The notes: generated by a model not told the origin, from the sequence alone. A DNA stretch of 64,000 nucleotides from Pyxicephalus adspersus (GCF_032062135.1 NC_092869.1:49132704-49196703); one strand, 5' to 3'. Shown: positions 1 through 9,519, counted from the first letter of the stretch. A program made the numbers and translations.

Positions 1-47
1 TCTGGTCCCTTCAACTATCCATTCATATAATCAAGGTAAAATCCTGT

Positions 48-130
48 TTTTTAGGTTTCCTTGCATGTGATTGGATATTTTTTGCAAAGTGCACTTTTAT
101 CACATTTACTAAGCTAAGGGATCTATTCCT
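48..130. repeat. Dispersed repeat, copy A
   Basis: A stretch containing CACTTTTATCACATTTACT and TGATTGGATATTTTTTGCAA is repeated, with one or two changes, near 1198-1246 in the same orientation. The shared part covers about 45 bases. The family is not named here. The paired copies about 1.15 kb apart could be two insertions or the ends of one element. Confidence 0.55.
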
Positions 131-1195
131 TGCAAAGGGAAAATGTACCCAAGGTATATCAGCCCCTATAGGATGTTCTCTCCTTGCTATTTTTGATTGA
201 TATTACAACTGACTACAATCATTGGTGTGCTGACCACGTGTTTGATAAATGATCTGTGTTGAAAAAAAAATATTTATAAAAATGTATTTGAGCACCTGAA
301 TTGATTATTATTTTTGTCAAATTGATGGTTTGGTTGATCAAAAATGTTGCCAGCATAAAAAATAGTGAAAATGTCAAAACTCTTGATGAAGTCATAATTC
401 AACAAGTACATTATAGTTTATAATATATATAAAGAGAGAGAGAGGGAGAATATAAATATTTCAATAATAAACTTATATTTCATTACATTTAAAGGGACTA
501 TATGCTCTTTTTTTTTATTAATTACTATAAATGTGTTCATAAATATTGACTGATTGCTTCTTTATATGATTTGGGATTTATGTGAAATAGAAGTTTTCTA
601 TAGTTTTGTTTTTAGCCAATATAATAAAACGTATCCCGTGCTGTAAGCTTCATAGCGGCTCATATTGGAATTCTGATGGCACCTTGTTATTCTGCAATTT
701 GTAGGCCAGATGAACCCCTGAAACTCTTTGGCTTTGTTTGGTACTTTTATTTCTTATCACATCTGAAATCTTTTTCTTTCCTACACATCAGACAATGAAT
801 AGTCGGCATGGGATTTAACCCTTTCCAATTTTAGCTTAAAACAAAAACATGTTTTGGCTTTTCATGCGCTTTTAAAATAGTGAGGAAATGAAAATATAAG
901 GTGTGAGGAGCGCCCAAGCTCTGTGTTGGAATAGAAGTTGCAGCATGGATGAAGATGTCAGTTTATCTCCTGATCATTCCTATAGCATGCCATTTACGCC
1001 ATCTTATCTTCCAGGCAGGGACTCACTGTTATCCACCGCTTCCCCCAGCCCTCCTATTCATTTCTCTTTCTTCCAGCCCTTCCAGTTTAAATCAGCTTTA
1101 TACATTCCAGGTGAATCAATTAAAATCAATCCAAAAACAGATGAATTTTAGGAAAGCAGCCGCTGGTAGAATCGTGCCAGAATCTCGCTGACCTG
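131..1195. other. AT-rich non-coding stretch, no gene seen
   Basis: Only short simple repeats are visible, such as an AG run near 433-447 and a T run near 508. The two overlapping ORFs of about 80 codons at 903-1191 have no recognisable domain and are best read as chance frames. Confidence 0.6.
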
Positions 1196-1250
1196 TTTGT
1201 ACGTTTCCTTGCACGTGATTGGATATTTTTTGCAAAGTGCATTGTTGTCA
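1196..1250. repeat. Dispersed repeat, copy B
   Basis: This is the second copy of the repeat at 48-130. It shares TTTCCTTGCACGTGATTGG followed by the TTTTTTGCAAAGTGCA block, in the same orientation. Similarity fades soon after, so the element is truncated or diverged. Confidence 0.55.
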
Positions 1251-1309
1251 TTTCTATTCTGCAAGCAGGAAGAAGCATGTCCTAAGTCTCCTCTCCATCA
1301 GTGATCAGG

Positions 1310-1850
1310 CTGCAATATTGTTGCATTAAAGAAAGTGACAAATGTATTGGATGTAGCACGGTCTGATCTGTCAGATATTTGGCTGGTTGCCATGAAAGCA
1401 TTGGTCAGACCTCCCCTGGAATATGCAGTCCAGTTTTGGGCCCCACAAAATGGAGAAAGGCAACTAAACTAATAAAAGGAATGGAGGAGCTCCGCTATGA
1501 GGAGAGATTAGCTGAACTGAATCTATTCTCCCTTGAGAAGAGACGTATAAGGGGGGATATGATCACCCTGTATAAATATAGAAGCACAGAATATAACTGG
1601 GGATTAAGGATTTAAAGTAAAAATAACAGAGACTGCTGATCCAGGGAACATCCGATTGTCTCATGGAATCAGGAAGGATTTTTTTCCCCCGTTTTTTCCC
1701 AAATTGTACCCGGGTTTTTTTGCCTTCCTCTGGAATAATTATGTCCTATAGGATTTTATATCTGGGATATGTTTATTTCCCTAGGGGTTGGACTTGATGG
1801 ACTTTTTTCAACCAGACTTACTGTGTACCTATGTAGCAATGTAACAATGT
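1310..1850 (+). mobile_element. CR1-like LINE, 3' fragment (reverse transcriptase C-terminus plus tail)
   Basis: From 1392 one frame reads [15 protein letters not shown], the thumb-region motif just after the catalytic RT core in CR1-type LINEs. A frame change then leads to [20 protein letters not shown], the typical CR1 C-terminal motif, ending at a stop near 1613. The 3' UTR continues with GGTTGGACTTGATGGAC and TTTTTCAACCAGACTTACTG, ending in short TGTA/ATGTAAC repeats near 1850, a CR1 hallmark. The 5' part (endonuclease and most of RT) is absent, as expected for a 5'-truncated insertion. The frameshift makes it a dead copy. The same tail occurs on the minus strand near 15765-15850. Confidence 0.85.
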
Positions 1851-1987
1851 ACAGATGAAGGTATGGCCAGGGGAACATTGGGAGATGTCATCAATACCTA
1901 AGCGAATGCGGTGCAGTTGAAACTACATGGCGCATCTGGTGACCAACAAAAGACAATAACTGCATGGGGTATTTATCTATCTATGCT

Positions 1988-2080
1988 GCAGGTAAGTACC
2001 CGGCGTATAAGACGACCCCCAACTTTGGCACAGATTTTTCAGGGGTAAAAAGTCGTCTTATACGCTGGAAAATACGGTAG
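1988..2080. mobile_element. Small hairpin MITE (GTATAAGACGAC type)
   Basis: Inverted arms CCGGCGTATAAGACGAC (from about 1999) and GTCGTCTTATACGCTGG (about 2051-2067) flank a spacer of roughly 35 bases, giving a foldable stem of about 17 bp with one mismatch. The outer right end reads AAAATACGG. Similar GTATAAGACGAC hairpins are dispersed in several vertebrate genomes, which is recalled knowledge. No protein is encoded. Confidence 0.65.
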
Positions 2081-2214
2081 TGCCAACATAGGGGGCTCAA
2101 AGGGGCTCACAGTCTACCTATCTGCCCCTACCATAGTCATATGCCATTACCACAATCTAAGGGCAATTCTTGAGGGAAACCAATTAATCAAACTGCATGA
2201 TTTGTTTTCCATGT

Positions 2215-2975
2215 GCATTAGGGCACAAAGTGCAGAAACATGATGGACACTTGTCAGGCTTGGGGGGACAGGACCACTAGGAGGCGCTTTGGCTTGCACA
2301 GAAATGGTGTCCTGAGAAGGGCCAAGACGCAGAGTCTAAGCAGTAATCAGGTCTTCTCCAGAGCCTCTAGTGGTGAGGAGGTTGTGCTGCTGGTTACTGC
2401 CAGGTTGTGGTCCTTGGGCACACCAGGGTGCGCAGGAAGATACACGGTACCAGATCACCAAGCAAGACAATTGATGGGGTCGAGGCAGACAGCAAGCAAG
2501 AGAGGTCAGGTCACAAGCCAGGGATCCAGGGGACAGACACCAGTGACACAGGGGCCACTGCAGACACTGGGAACAAAGGGGACACTGGAAGCAAAAGGAG
2601 GAACAGGTAACACAGGAATATCCACAGACAGACAGGAACACTGGAACAGCACAAGGGAATAGGCTGGGAAACAACAGACTGGGCAACAGGGGGTTAACAC
2701 GGGAGCTGGACACGGGAAGCACTGAATTAACCAACAGGTGTAGAGGAACTTGCTCAGAAACTAGGGGCTCAGCACTAATGGGGACACGTTGCAGGAACGT
2801 TGGGTGCAGTGTGTGAGCTAGCTAAATACCCAAGGCTGGGTAAGAGGCTATTTTCTGATTGGCCAGCAGATTGGGCGAAACTGATAAAGCTTGCAAGAGC
2901 AGGAAGGGCCAGAGTCAGAACCGCCCGCACTTTAATGAGGAAAAGGTAAGTGTGACACGAATCTTCAGATCCTTT
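2215..2975. repeat. GC-rich interspersed repeat, possibly LTR-retrotransposon derived
   Basis: This stretch is more GC-rich than its flanks. It shares a collinear patchy match with 40700-41130: a 'TCTTC-CCAGAGCC-CTAG' segment, then TGTGCTGC, then ACTGCCAGGTTG, then a GGTACCAGA segment. Overlapping ORFs on both strands (2240-2662 plus, 2336-2734 minus) are repetitive and out of phase, so they look non-coding. LTR or 5' untranslated origin is only a guess from composition and the absence of a reading frame. Confidence 0.4.
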
Positions 2976-3555
2976 GTGACTTTTGGGGAAATCCTCCAAT
3001 TACAACCCCAAAAATAACTGCCCACCCCAACCGCAATATTGTTTCCCTTTAAATCTTACAACGCTATTTTTGGTATTGAGTTTTTCCCTCTGAACTGCAG
3101 GTGACAAGACTTGTTAAAATGTGAGTTTTAAAAATGATCTCCAGCAGATGGTGATGACATCAGTTGCTTCATGTAGGTGGAAAATCTGTGCTGAACTCAT
3201 TAGCGCTCCCCGGTGTAATACTACCTGTGTTAGGCAGAGGGGAGATCTGTTTTCTTACTGCCATCTGATATTGAGAAACAAATCAGCGAGGTAAGCGGTA
3301 TCACAGACTGGGAAATCGGTGTCAATGCATTTAAATAAGACATGCAAAGCAGACCATCATTTCCAAAAAGGATGTTTATTGCATTAAAAAAGAAAAATCT
3401 AGAAAAATCTGAATATTCAGAGATGCTAATGGTTTTATGGACATGGAAAAAGAATGTCGTTTTTAGAAGGGATTTACTTGTGATTTTATCTTTCGTACCA
3501 TTTAATAGGTTGTTGGCTTAGCCGGCCAAAGAGAATATGAAATGTCAGTTTTCAT
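2976..3555. other. Unique non-coding stretch, no gene seen
   Basis: No repeat partner within the window and no ORF worth calling. A purine-rich run lies at about 3365-3410. Confidence 0.5.
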
Positions 3556-3557
3556 AC

Positions 3558-3665
3558 GTGTTCGTTAATCTATCGCACAGCGTCCTGAGAGGGGTTTGGC
3601 AGCCCTGTGCGAAATGTTGGTCAGTCCTTTACAATTAAAGTTTGTATTGATACAAAACACCCACC
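3558..3665 (+). repeat. Structured GCGAAAT/GAAACGCG motif unit, copy a (diverged)
   Basis: Contains GCACAG (about 3575) pairing with CTGTGC (about 3605), then GAAATGTTGG, then a tail with AATTAAAGTTTGTATTG. The order matches the structured motif at 40036, 48864 and 62000, but this copy is the most diverged. It runs directly into the 43-bp minisatellite. Confidence 0.4.
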
Positions 3666-3816
3666 GGTCTCTAGTGATTGGATAGGCTGCATTCTCAGTG
3701 ATGTCACCGGTGTCTATTGATTGGATAGGCTGCATTCTCAGTGATGTCACCGGTGTCTATTGATTGGATAGGTTGCATTCTCAGTGATGTCACCGGTCTC
3801 TAGTGATTGGATAGGT
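3666..3816. repeat. 43-bp minisatellite, locus 1
   Basis: Unit boundaries at 3666, 3709, 3752 and 3795 recur every 43 bp. The unit includes TCTAGTGATTGGATAGGCTG and CTCAGTGATGTCACCGG. Variation is mostly GTCTCTAGTGA versus GTGTCTATTGA. The same unit recurs at 6256-6390 and from about 63890 to the window end. Each unit holds an inverted CCAAT box (ATTGG) and a CRE-like TGATGTCA; whether these matter is unknown. Confidence 0.9.
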
Positions 3817-4035
3817 ACCTACCCCATACACAGCCTTCCCACCTACCTACCCCATACACAGCCTTCCCACCTACCTACCCCATACACAACCTTCCCACCT
3901 ACCTACCCCATACACAGCCTTCCCACCTACCTACCCCATACACAACCTTCCCACCTACCTACCCTATACACAGCCTTCCCTACCTACCCCATACACAGCC
4001 TTCCCACCTACCTATGCACAATCTTCCCACCACTC
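3817..4035. repeat. 28-bp minisatellite
   Basis: About eight copies of a 28-bp unit, seen as CATACACA at 3825, 3853, 3881, 3909 and 3937, with later units shortened. The unit includes CCATACACAGCCTTCCCACC. It begins where the 43-bp minisatellite stops and runs into a LINE fragment. ORFs of 91 and 118 codons across it are translations of the repeat. Confidence 0.85.
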
Positions 4036-4039
4036 CTCT

Positions 4040-4224
4040 TCCACTGCCTCTCTCTGTAGGTCTCCTTATTGACTTCCATTTTACCTTGGAGTCAATATCC
4101 AGCTCCGGTGCTTTTCTTTCAAATCCCTCCACAGTTCTTGCTTCACTTACCTTTCTGATCTAGTAGAAAAAGTCTCCCCTAGTTGTTCTCTTCACTCCTC
4201 CAACGACTTACTAATGACTTCTTT
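4040..4224 (+). mobile_element. LINE 3' end, left piece (split by insertion)
   Basis: Matches the LINE fragment at 13709-13830, including TCAAATCCCTCCACAGTTCT (4120-4139) and ACTTACCTTTCTG. In translation this corresponds to the FKSLHSS...YLSALI stretch found near the RT C-terminus of L2/CR1/Rex-type LINEs. The match breaks off at 4224 where a DNA transposon begins; the element resumes near 5830. Confidence 0.7.
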
Positions 4225-5794
4225 ATTCTACAGAAGGAAGGGATGAAGTGAAGGATAAAGAGACAGGTATGGCTTTTCTATTCACATTCACAAAATCAGA
4301 TAAAATGTAACTTTTATTTTAATAAATCTCTTAATTCTAATATACACGTGAACAAAGTAATATAGAAATGTAACAAATAAAATTGAGTATATGAGTTAAC
4401 AAGTTCTAATGGAGCTGGAGTAGTGCTGATCATAGCAAGTAACATACGTATAGTTGTACAGGATGAAGGTGAGAAATCTCAAACCGGCGCATTTCACCCA
4501 AATTGGACAACGAGACTTGGATTAAAGTACTACAAAAAATGTGTTACTAAATACTAAATACTAAAATTAGTCACATTCATATAATCACAATAATAAAACC
4601 ATAAAAAATCATACATCATGACAAAGTACAATTGAGTATTTTCCTGAAATGATAGAAATTATGTAATATTCTAAAGAATTGAAACATGGTTACCTAAGAA
4701 GAATTTAAAATATTCATGATTTGATAATATACTATAAAAAAAAGGGACAAAGGACTTACTGTTTGGTATATGATGACCAGTATGACAATAATAATTAAAA
4801 GAAGGAATCAAGGTGTGATGGCTGCGTATATAGTTATGTAAATAAATCATTTAGTGAGTTAGTAATCTACATCATCAATTATGTAATGTAAGTAGAGAAA
4901 AATAATGGAGAACTATTTTAATGACAGATGGAGTTGGTGGTTTTTATACCCTAGGGGTAACCGGTTTGTAGGTGGTATACCAAAGTAATCTCATACTATA
5001 TATTCACCAAAGTAGTTTAGGTGAAAAGACAATAACTTAAAGATAGATATCAAATAATTAGTGTAGTTACCACTGTAATAGATATTATTGAAAACAAAGT
5101 GTATGAATAAGTGTATATATCTCTCCTAACTCCTCGGGGTCCCAGAGGTATAATGATTTTCACATTTAAGGATAAGGATACTTAATGCATAAAAATCACT
5201 ATTTTCACTCTAGAATCAAAGAGTGGGTTATAATTTTATTATTAATATTTTGTTCAAAGGGCGTGCTTTGAGGAGGTAAACTTATGAAAGATAAAAAGAA
5301 ATCAAAAAGGGTAATAACTTATAAAACTTGTAATACATACATAGTAAATACATGTAAAGGGAACTATAGAAGAGATTTAATCTAGAGGTATGACATTACA
5401 TACAAATTCATTCTGTAGGCTAGAGTGGCTTAGGTTTAGAAAAAGAAGTTTTAAACTTACAATTCTCGTTAGTAGTGAGTAGAGAGAATTACATCCGCGG
5501 TCCCATATTTATAGGGAAATGAGTAAATGAATAATAATAATAATAATAGGGAATACTGCGCCTGCGCTGACAAGTTGTATAGACGCATTAAGTATATTGA
5601 AGCTGGAAATTTCTGCCCATTATTTATTTATTTTATTTCTTTGGTAAATTTCTATATTATTATTTATTATTTTTAATTTTAGAATTAAGAAATGTATTAA
5701 AATAAAAGTTACATTTTATTTGATTTTGTGAATGTGCCTAGAAAAGCCTTAGCTGTCTCTTTATCCTTCACGTCATCCCCTCTCTATGTAGAAT
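4225..5794. mobile_element. Non-autonomous DNA transposon with ~113-bp terminal inverted repeats
   Basis: The left end (4225-4338) and the reverse complement of the right end (5682-5794) match over about 113 bp. They share ATTCTACA, GTGAAGGATAAAGAGACAG, ACATTCACAAAATCA and AAAATGTAACTTTTATTTTA. The interior is AT-rich with no ORF of note, so it cannot encode a transposase. It has inserted in a LINE copy (left piece 4040-4224, right piece from about 5830). Near 4480-4500 the interior carries a minus-strand remnant of the GCGAAATGCG motif. No clear target duplication was seen and the superfamily is undetermined. A TTAA follows the right end but is absent on the left, which argues against piggyBac. 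Confidence 0.8.
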
Positions 5795-6245
5795 GTTAAT
5801 AAGGCAATATCTAGGTTGACCTAGTTTTCCATACTCATTTCTCCCCTCATGGTTCTCTCTTCCTTGCTTTAATGACTTCCTCACTCATAACCTCATCACA
5901 CGCACGGCTCCAAGACTTTTTTAGAGCTGCCCCGACTCTCTGGAATGGTCTCCTCGTCCTATTCGGCTTGCTCCTACTTTCTGCTCATTTAAAGCCCAAC
6001 GCTTCCCCCCCACCTACCCGTCTTCTTCTGTCTCCTAAACCCTCACTACTCACCCACCATTCCATATCCCCCTCCTATTGTGTGATACTTCCCCCACCTC
6101 CTAGATTGTAAGCTCTTCAGGGCAGGGTCCTCTCCTCCTCCTGTGTCACTGTCTGTATGTGTCTGTCACTTGCATCCCCTATTTAATGTACAGCGCAGCG
6201 TAATATGTTGGTGCTATATATATACTGTTTATTAGTAATAATAAT
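5795..6245 (+). mobile_element. LINE 3' end, right piece, with tail
   Basis: From 5872 one frame reads SSLITSSHARLQDFFRAAP and then TLWNGL, matching the AAP-LWN-LP C-terminal motif of L2/CR1/Rex-type RTs. The 3' UTR has TAGATTGTAAGCTCTTC, GGGCAGGGTCCTCTCC and a tail with TGTACAGCGCAGCGTAATAT and GGTGCTATATATATACTG, ending in AAT repeats. The frame is truncated. The 43-bp minisatellite resumes directly after the tail. Confidence 0.8.
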
Positions 6246-6255
6246 AATATTATTT

Positions 6256-6390
6256 CCCAGTGATGTCACTGGTCTCTAGTGATTGGATAGGCTGCATTCT
6301 CAGTGATGTCATCAGTTTCTAGTGAATGGATTGGTTGCATACTCGGTGATGTCATTGGTCTCTATTGAACAATTTGGCTGCAGTTTGGCT
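6256..6390. repeat. 43-bp minisatellite, locus 2
   Basis: Unit starts at 6271, 6314 and 6357 keep the 43-bp phase of the array at 3666-3816, with TCTAGTGATTGGATAGGCTG in the first unit and more diverged later units. It lies immediately beyond the inserted LINE, so loci 1 and 2 are probably one older array split by insertions. Confidence 0.85.
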
Positions 6391-7010
6391 CCCTCACTTT
6401 GTGAACAAGCCTCCTTCACAGGTGTTTGTCTTCCTCCTGCACGCTGTATTAGTCTTTGCTGCCTCTTATCACTCGGCTTACTTGGCACAGCCCAGTTATT
6501 CTTCCAGATTTAATGTTGGAGACCATGTCATCGGCCCCGGGGGTTTTGGGCAGCAGCTGGGTTCTGGCGCTTTGCGTTCGTGGAATTGTTAACACAAACA
6601 GAAAATTAAAAATTCTGGAGGGAAAAGAACAAAACAATCAAAAGGAACTTGACTCATGTAACAAAACTTTTTTTTCTCTTTTTACATGAAGGATCTTTTC
6701 AACCTTATTTGAATAATGTCCCTGACAGAGCTGTTTTCTTTGAAACCTTGGATAATGTAAATAGTTCTTATTACTGTGTAAGCATTTGTTTTTATTTTGT
6801 TTAAGTCTTGGCAGCTGAAATCTGCAATGATGTAATGTGTGGAGGGGATATTTTTCTGGTCTTCCTGCACAGTATGGGGCAAGAAAGGAAAGATTGCTGC
6901 ACAATATTGCTGTTTGGGGACAGCCATCATTTCTAGGGGAGGAATTGATTTCAAATTCTCATTCTTCCATTCATTCCCCTAAAATTAACTCTTCTCTTTT
7001 TGGTTTTCCA
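6391..7010. other. Unique stretch, no gene seen
   Basis: Several overlapping ORFs of 60-130 codons on both strands lack domains, and none is supported. The segment near 6520-6570 is locally GC-rich. No repeat partner was noticed. Confidence 0.5.
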
Positions 7011-7029
7011 CTAACAAGACAATCTATAG

Positions 7030-7320
7030 CGCCTTACCAATCTATCATGAATGCTGAGGCTAGGTTTAGCCTTCCTTCTAATCCATGTACTCTCTGTTTC
7101 CTTTCCTCGGAATTAAATTTCAGCTGCTGTGCATTGACTTTAAATCACTCCGCAGCTCTTGTAGTACTTATATTAATAAACATATACATAAATACACTGC
7201 TGACTGCTTTCTTATCCTACTGGTGACCTCACTCATAACCTCTTTCCTTGCACGGCTCCAAGGCGTCTTCAGGGCTCACCCTACTCTAGAATATCCTTCC
7301 CATCCCATTGGGCTTACAAC
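7030..7320 (+). mobile_element. LINE 3' end, left piece, interrupted by a hAT MITE
   Basis: Diverged relative of 13709-13910: GACTTTAAATCACTCCGCAG matches the FKSLHSS region, and CTCACTCATAACCTC plus GCACGGCTCCAAGGCGTCTT match the RT C-terminus. It stops at 7320 where a hAT-family MITE starts, and continues near 7830-8010. Confidence 0.65.
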
Positions 7321-7825
7321 TAGGGATGAACGAGCGAGATCATTAGGTTCGATCTTGAGTCCAATCGAGCCTTTCCCCCTTACCGAAAATGTAAGCGAGA
7401 ACAGCCTTCTGATTCGCCGAGAGGTCGAGCTCACGCCAAACAGGAGGATTTCCAGGGATGCATCATGCAGCCCTGGAAATCCTCTGGGATCCCCGGCCAC
7501 TAGAGGTTAATTGTAATATAAGTATCTCTTACAAATGATACATCTGTATCTGTAAGAAATATATTATTTGGAAGAGATACTTATATTACAATGTCAGGAG
7601 GTTCTCAATGATTGCCGCTGTGTGCGATCCCTGAAACACTAGAGGTTATTTAACCTGGGTGCCCGGGGATTGCGTGAACAGGAGGATTTCCAGGAATGAA
7701 TGCAGCTCTGGGAATGCTTGTGTTTTAATTTCCTCTTCCAATGGTTTCGCAAAATCGGTTCGCTGCAATTTCACGGAACCATTGGAAGTTTGAGGAAATT
7801 TTCGCAAGAATCCCAAACCTATCTC
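7321..7825. mobile_element. hAT-family MITE with central palindrome
   Basis: The left end TAGGGATGAACGAGCGAGAT resembles the right end of the large hAT element (the reverse strand of 44771 reads TAGGGATGAGCGGGCGAGAT). Similarity continues through GTTCGATCT, ATGTAAGCGAGAACAGCCTT and GATTCGCC. In the middle, ATTGTAATATAAGTATCTC (7510-7528) and its inverse (7574-7592) form a long stem. The right part resembles the hAT MITE at 31492 through TTCGCAAAATC and GCGGAACC-like blocks. The right terminus is diverged, so the end is approximate. Confidence 0.65.
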
Positions 7826-7829
7826 TATA

Positions 7830-8010
7830 AATTGGCTTTCCCATCTTCCACTTTCTTTTCTACATGTTGTGTAATAGGCTCTGCCACCTCTTAGATTGTA
7901 AGTTTGATTGGTTAATGTCCTCCTCTTCACCTGTGTTGTACTTTGCACCTATGTATTATGTTTTACGTACTGTATGTTGTTATGTATTACATTTTTTGGT
8001 CAAATGTTAG
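7830..8010 (+). mobile_element. LINE 3' tail, right piece
   Basis: Contains CACTTTCTTTTCTACATGTT, CTTAGATTGTAAG and GTCCTCCTCTTCACCTGTG, matching the 3' UTR block of the LINE copies at 6100 and 14030. It continues the copy interrupted at 7321. No coding sequence remains. Confidence 0.55.
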
Positions 8011-8082
8011 GTACATGGATAGCCAGGCTTTGGCTAGAAAATGGGAAAAATACTCTTGTCAATTCTTTTCTGTTATGTGTCC

Positions 8083-8180
8083 TATTATTGTTATTATTAT
8101 TATTATTAATAATAATATTAATAATTAAAATAAAAAGGATTTATATAGCGCCAACATATTACACAGTGCTGTACATTAAA
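8083..8180 (-). mobile_element. ATT-repeat plus LINE tail, minus orientation
   Basis: An ATT/AAT tract at 8085-8125 is followed by TTATATAGCGCCAACATATT and ACACAGTGCTGTACATTAAA. This is the reverse complement of the TGTACAGCGCT...GCGCTATATAA tail seen on the plus strand elsewhere. It marks a short minus-strand LINE insertion next to a plus-strand one. Confidence 0.7.
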
Positions 8181-9000
8181 TAATCCTATTCAGGAGATTT
8201 CTCTCCTTTCCTGTTCTGGAGGCACCAGAGGAAGTGACTGTCACAACAACAGCTATCCATATTGGAGGTTTCCGGTAACCCTGACTTCGGCCACAATAAG
8301 CCGCTTAGGGATTCATCACTTCTGTGTTTAGCAGAATGGGAACACCTCATTCTATGCACCATCAAACTAATTATAAAGAAGAGGACCCATGGCATCAAGT
8401 GATTACCTGAACACCTTGTTGACTCCTTCATGGATACTTCTATAGATGTAAATGGAGAATGGACTCCATAGAGGGCAATCAGGAAGCTTGTGCACAGAAA
8501 GCAGAAGGAAAACATACAGACAGTACTTAGAATTTTAAAAACAAGTTTTGGTTTGATTCTACATGAAATAAATTTCTTCCATTTCTTTCCACATTGAAAA
8601 TGTTCACTATATCATCCAAGTCCTTTCTAACATTTCCCTGCTTGCAGTGGATGATCTGTTCAAGGATAACAAGTCGCCTAATATCGCTCCCAAGCAGCAC
8701 CCTAAGCACCTTGATCCTCAGTTCCCCTTTGGGGGGTATTGAACGACTCATGGCAAATTGGACTTGTTCATGAAGTTCATGTTGACCTGTTCATGGCAGC
8801 TCGGCAGATAGCTTTGTCCTTTCTGCAATGTCTAGGTCTAAAGACACGAACTCAATCAAATGATTCACTTTGTACTTTACAACATAGGGTGGAGTGTTGC
8901 AATACAGTGGGCATATGGCAAAAAAGCTTGACCCCAATCAGCTAGCACTATCAGAGACAACTCGTATTATTTATTAATTCTCTATATTTATGTGCTTTAT
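8181..9000. other. Unique stretch, no supported gene
   Basis: Minus-strand ORFs of 109 (8186-8515) and 74 codons (8527-8751) have no recognised domain. No splice-bounded exon or repeat was identified. GTTCATG repeats near 8767-8795 are short. Confidence 0.5.
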
Positions 9001-9012
9001 GTGCACACTTAC

Positions 9013-9519
9013 CTATATGGTCATAAGATGGCGAACACCCATCAAAATTATTGTGTTCGGTGTCTCTGGTGAAACAAAGGGGCAGTTATTTCCACAACAT
9101 ACAAAGGTATTTATAAAAATGTTGCCCTTCCAGTCTTGGAACACTTTGGTGAAGGCCTTTTTCTGTTCCGGTATGCCTATGCGTACATACCAGCTCCATA
9201 AAACATGCATTGGTGTAGAGTTGAGTGGTCTCAACCCTTCGTTGTGTAAAGATTTAATACCATGGAAAAGGATTCCCAGAGGAGGGTAATTTACCATGCA
9301 TGGGAAAGCAACAAGTTCACTTGGCAGCCCCACCAATAGTTTATATTTGCCTTCTCTGACTACATTTATATGGGGATTATATTGGTATGGGGATCGTGGC
9401 ATTGCTCCCATGTCATAGCACTGGGTATTTGTGATACATAGGCACCCAGAGCTATCACATGAGGATATCAAGAGGGTCTTCTGCATTAAACCATGAACCT
9501 TCTTGGTGCTGATGGCCAA
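9013..9519 (-). CDS. Unexplained 168-codon ORF, hypothetical and probably not a gene
   Basis: An uninterrupted ATG-to-stop frame of 168 codons on the minus strand lies in sequence without obvious simple repeats. I do not recognise the product. It shows no signal peptide, no long hydrophobic segment and no known catalytic motif. Cysteine-containing bits such as SSCDSSGCLCITNTQC near residue 20 and VCCGNNCPF near residue 145 do not match a zinc finger I know. A frame of this length can arise by chance in 64 kb read six ways. It could also be a relic of an unknown transposable element or retrocopy. Confidence 0.15.
   Translation of the reverse strand: MAISTKKVHGLMQKTLLISSCDSSGCLCITNTQCYDMGAMPRSPYQYNPHINVVREGKYKLLVGLPSELVAFPCMVNYPPLGILFHGIKSLHNEGLRPLNSTPMHVLWSWYVRIGIPEQKKAFTKVFQDWKGNIFINTFVCCGNNCPFVSPETPNTIILMGVRHLMTI

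Noticed and set aside
1379..1615. A complete small gene starting at ATG 1379
   Set aside because: The first part is out of frame with the CR1 sequence; the recognisable motifs show it is a frameshifted LINE fragment.
2240..2734. 140-codon plus and 132-codon minus ORFs over the same bases
   Set aside because: They overlap on opposite strands inside a GC-rich dispersed repeat, and neither shows a domain or splice context.
3784..4163. Overlapping ORFs with repeated HTQPSHLPTPY-like phrases
   Set aside because: Two frames of the 28-bp minisatellite.
4225..5794. Assignment of the 1.57-kb transposon to piggyBac because of a TTAA at the right end
   Set aside because: No TTAA is present at the left boundary and the inverted ends begin ATTCTACA, unlike CCY piggyBac termini.
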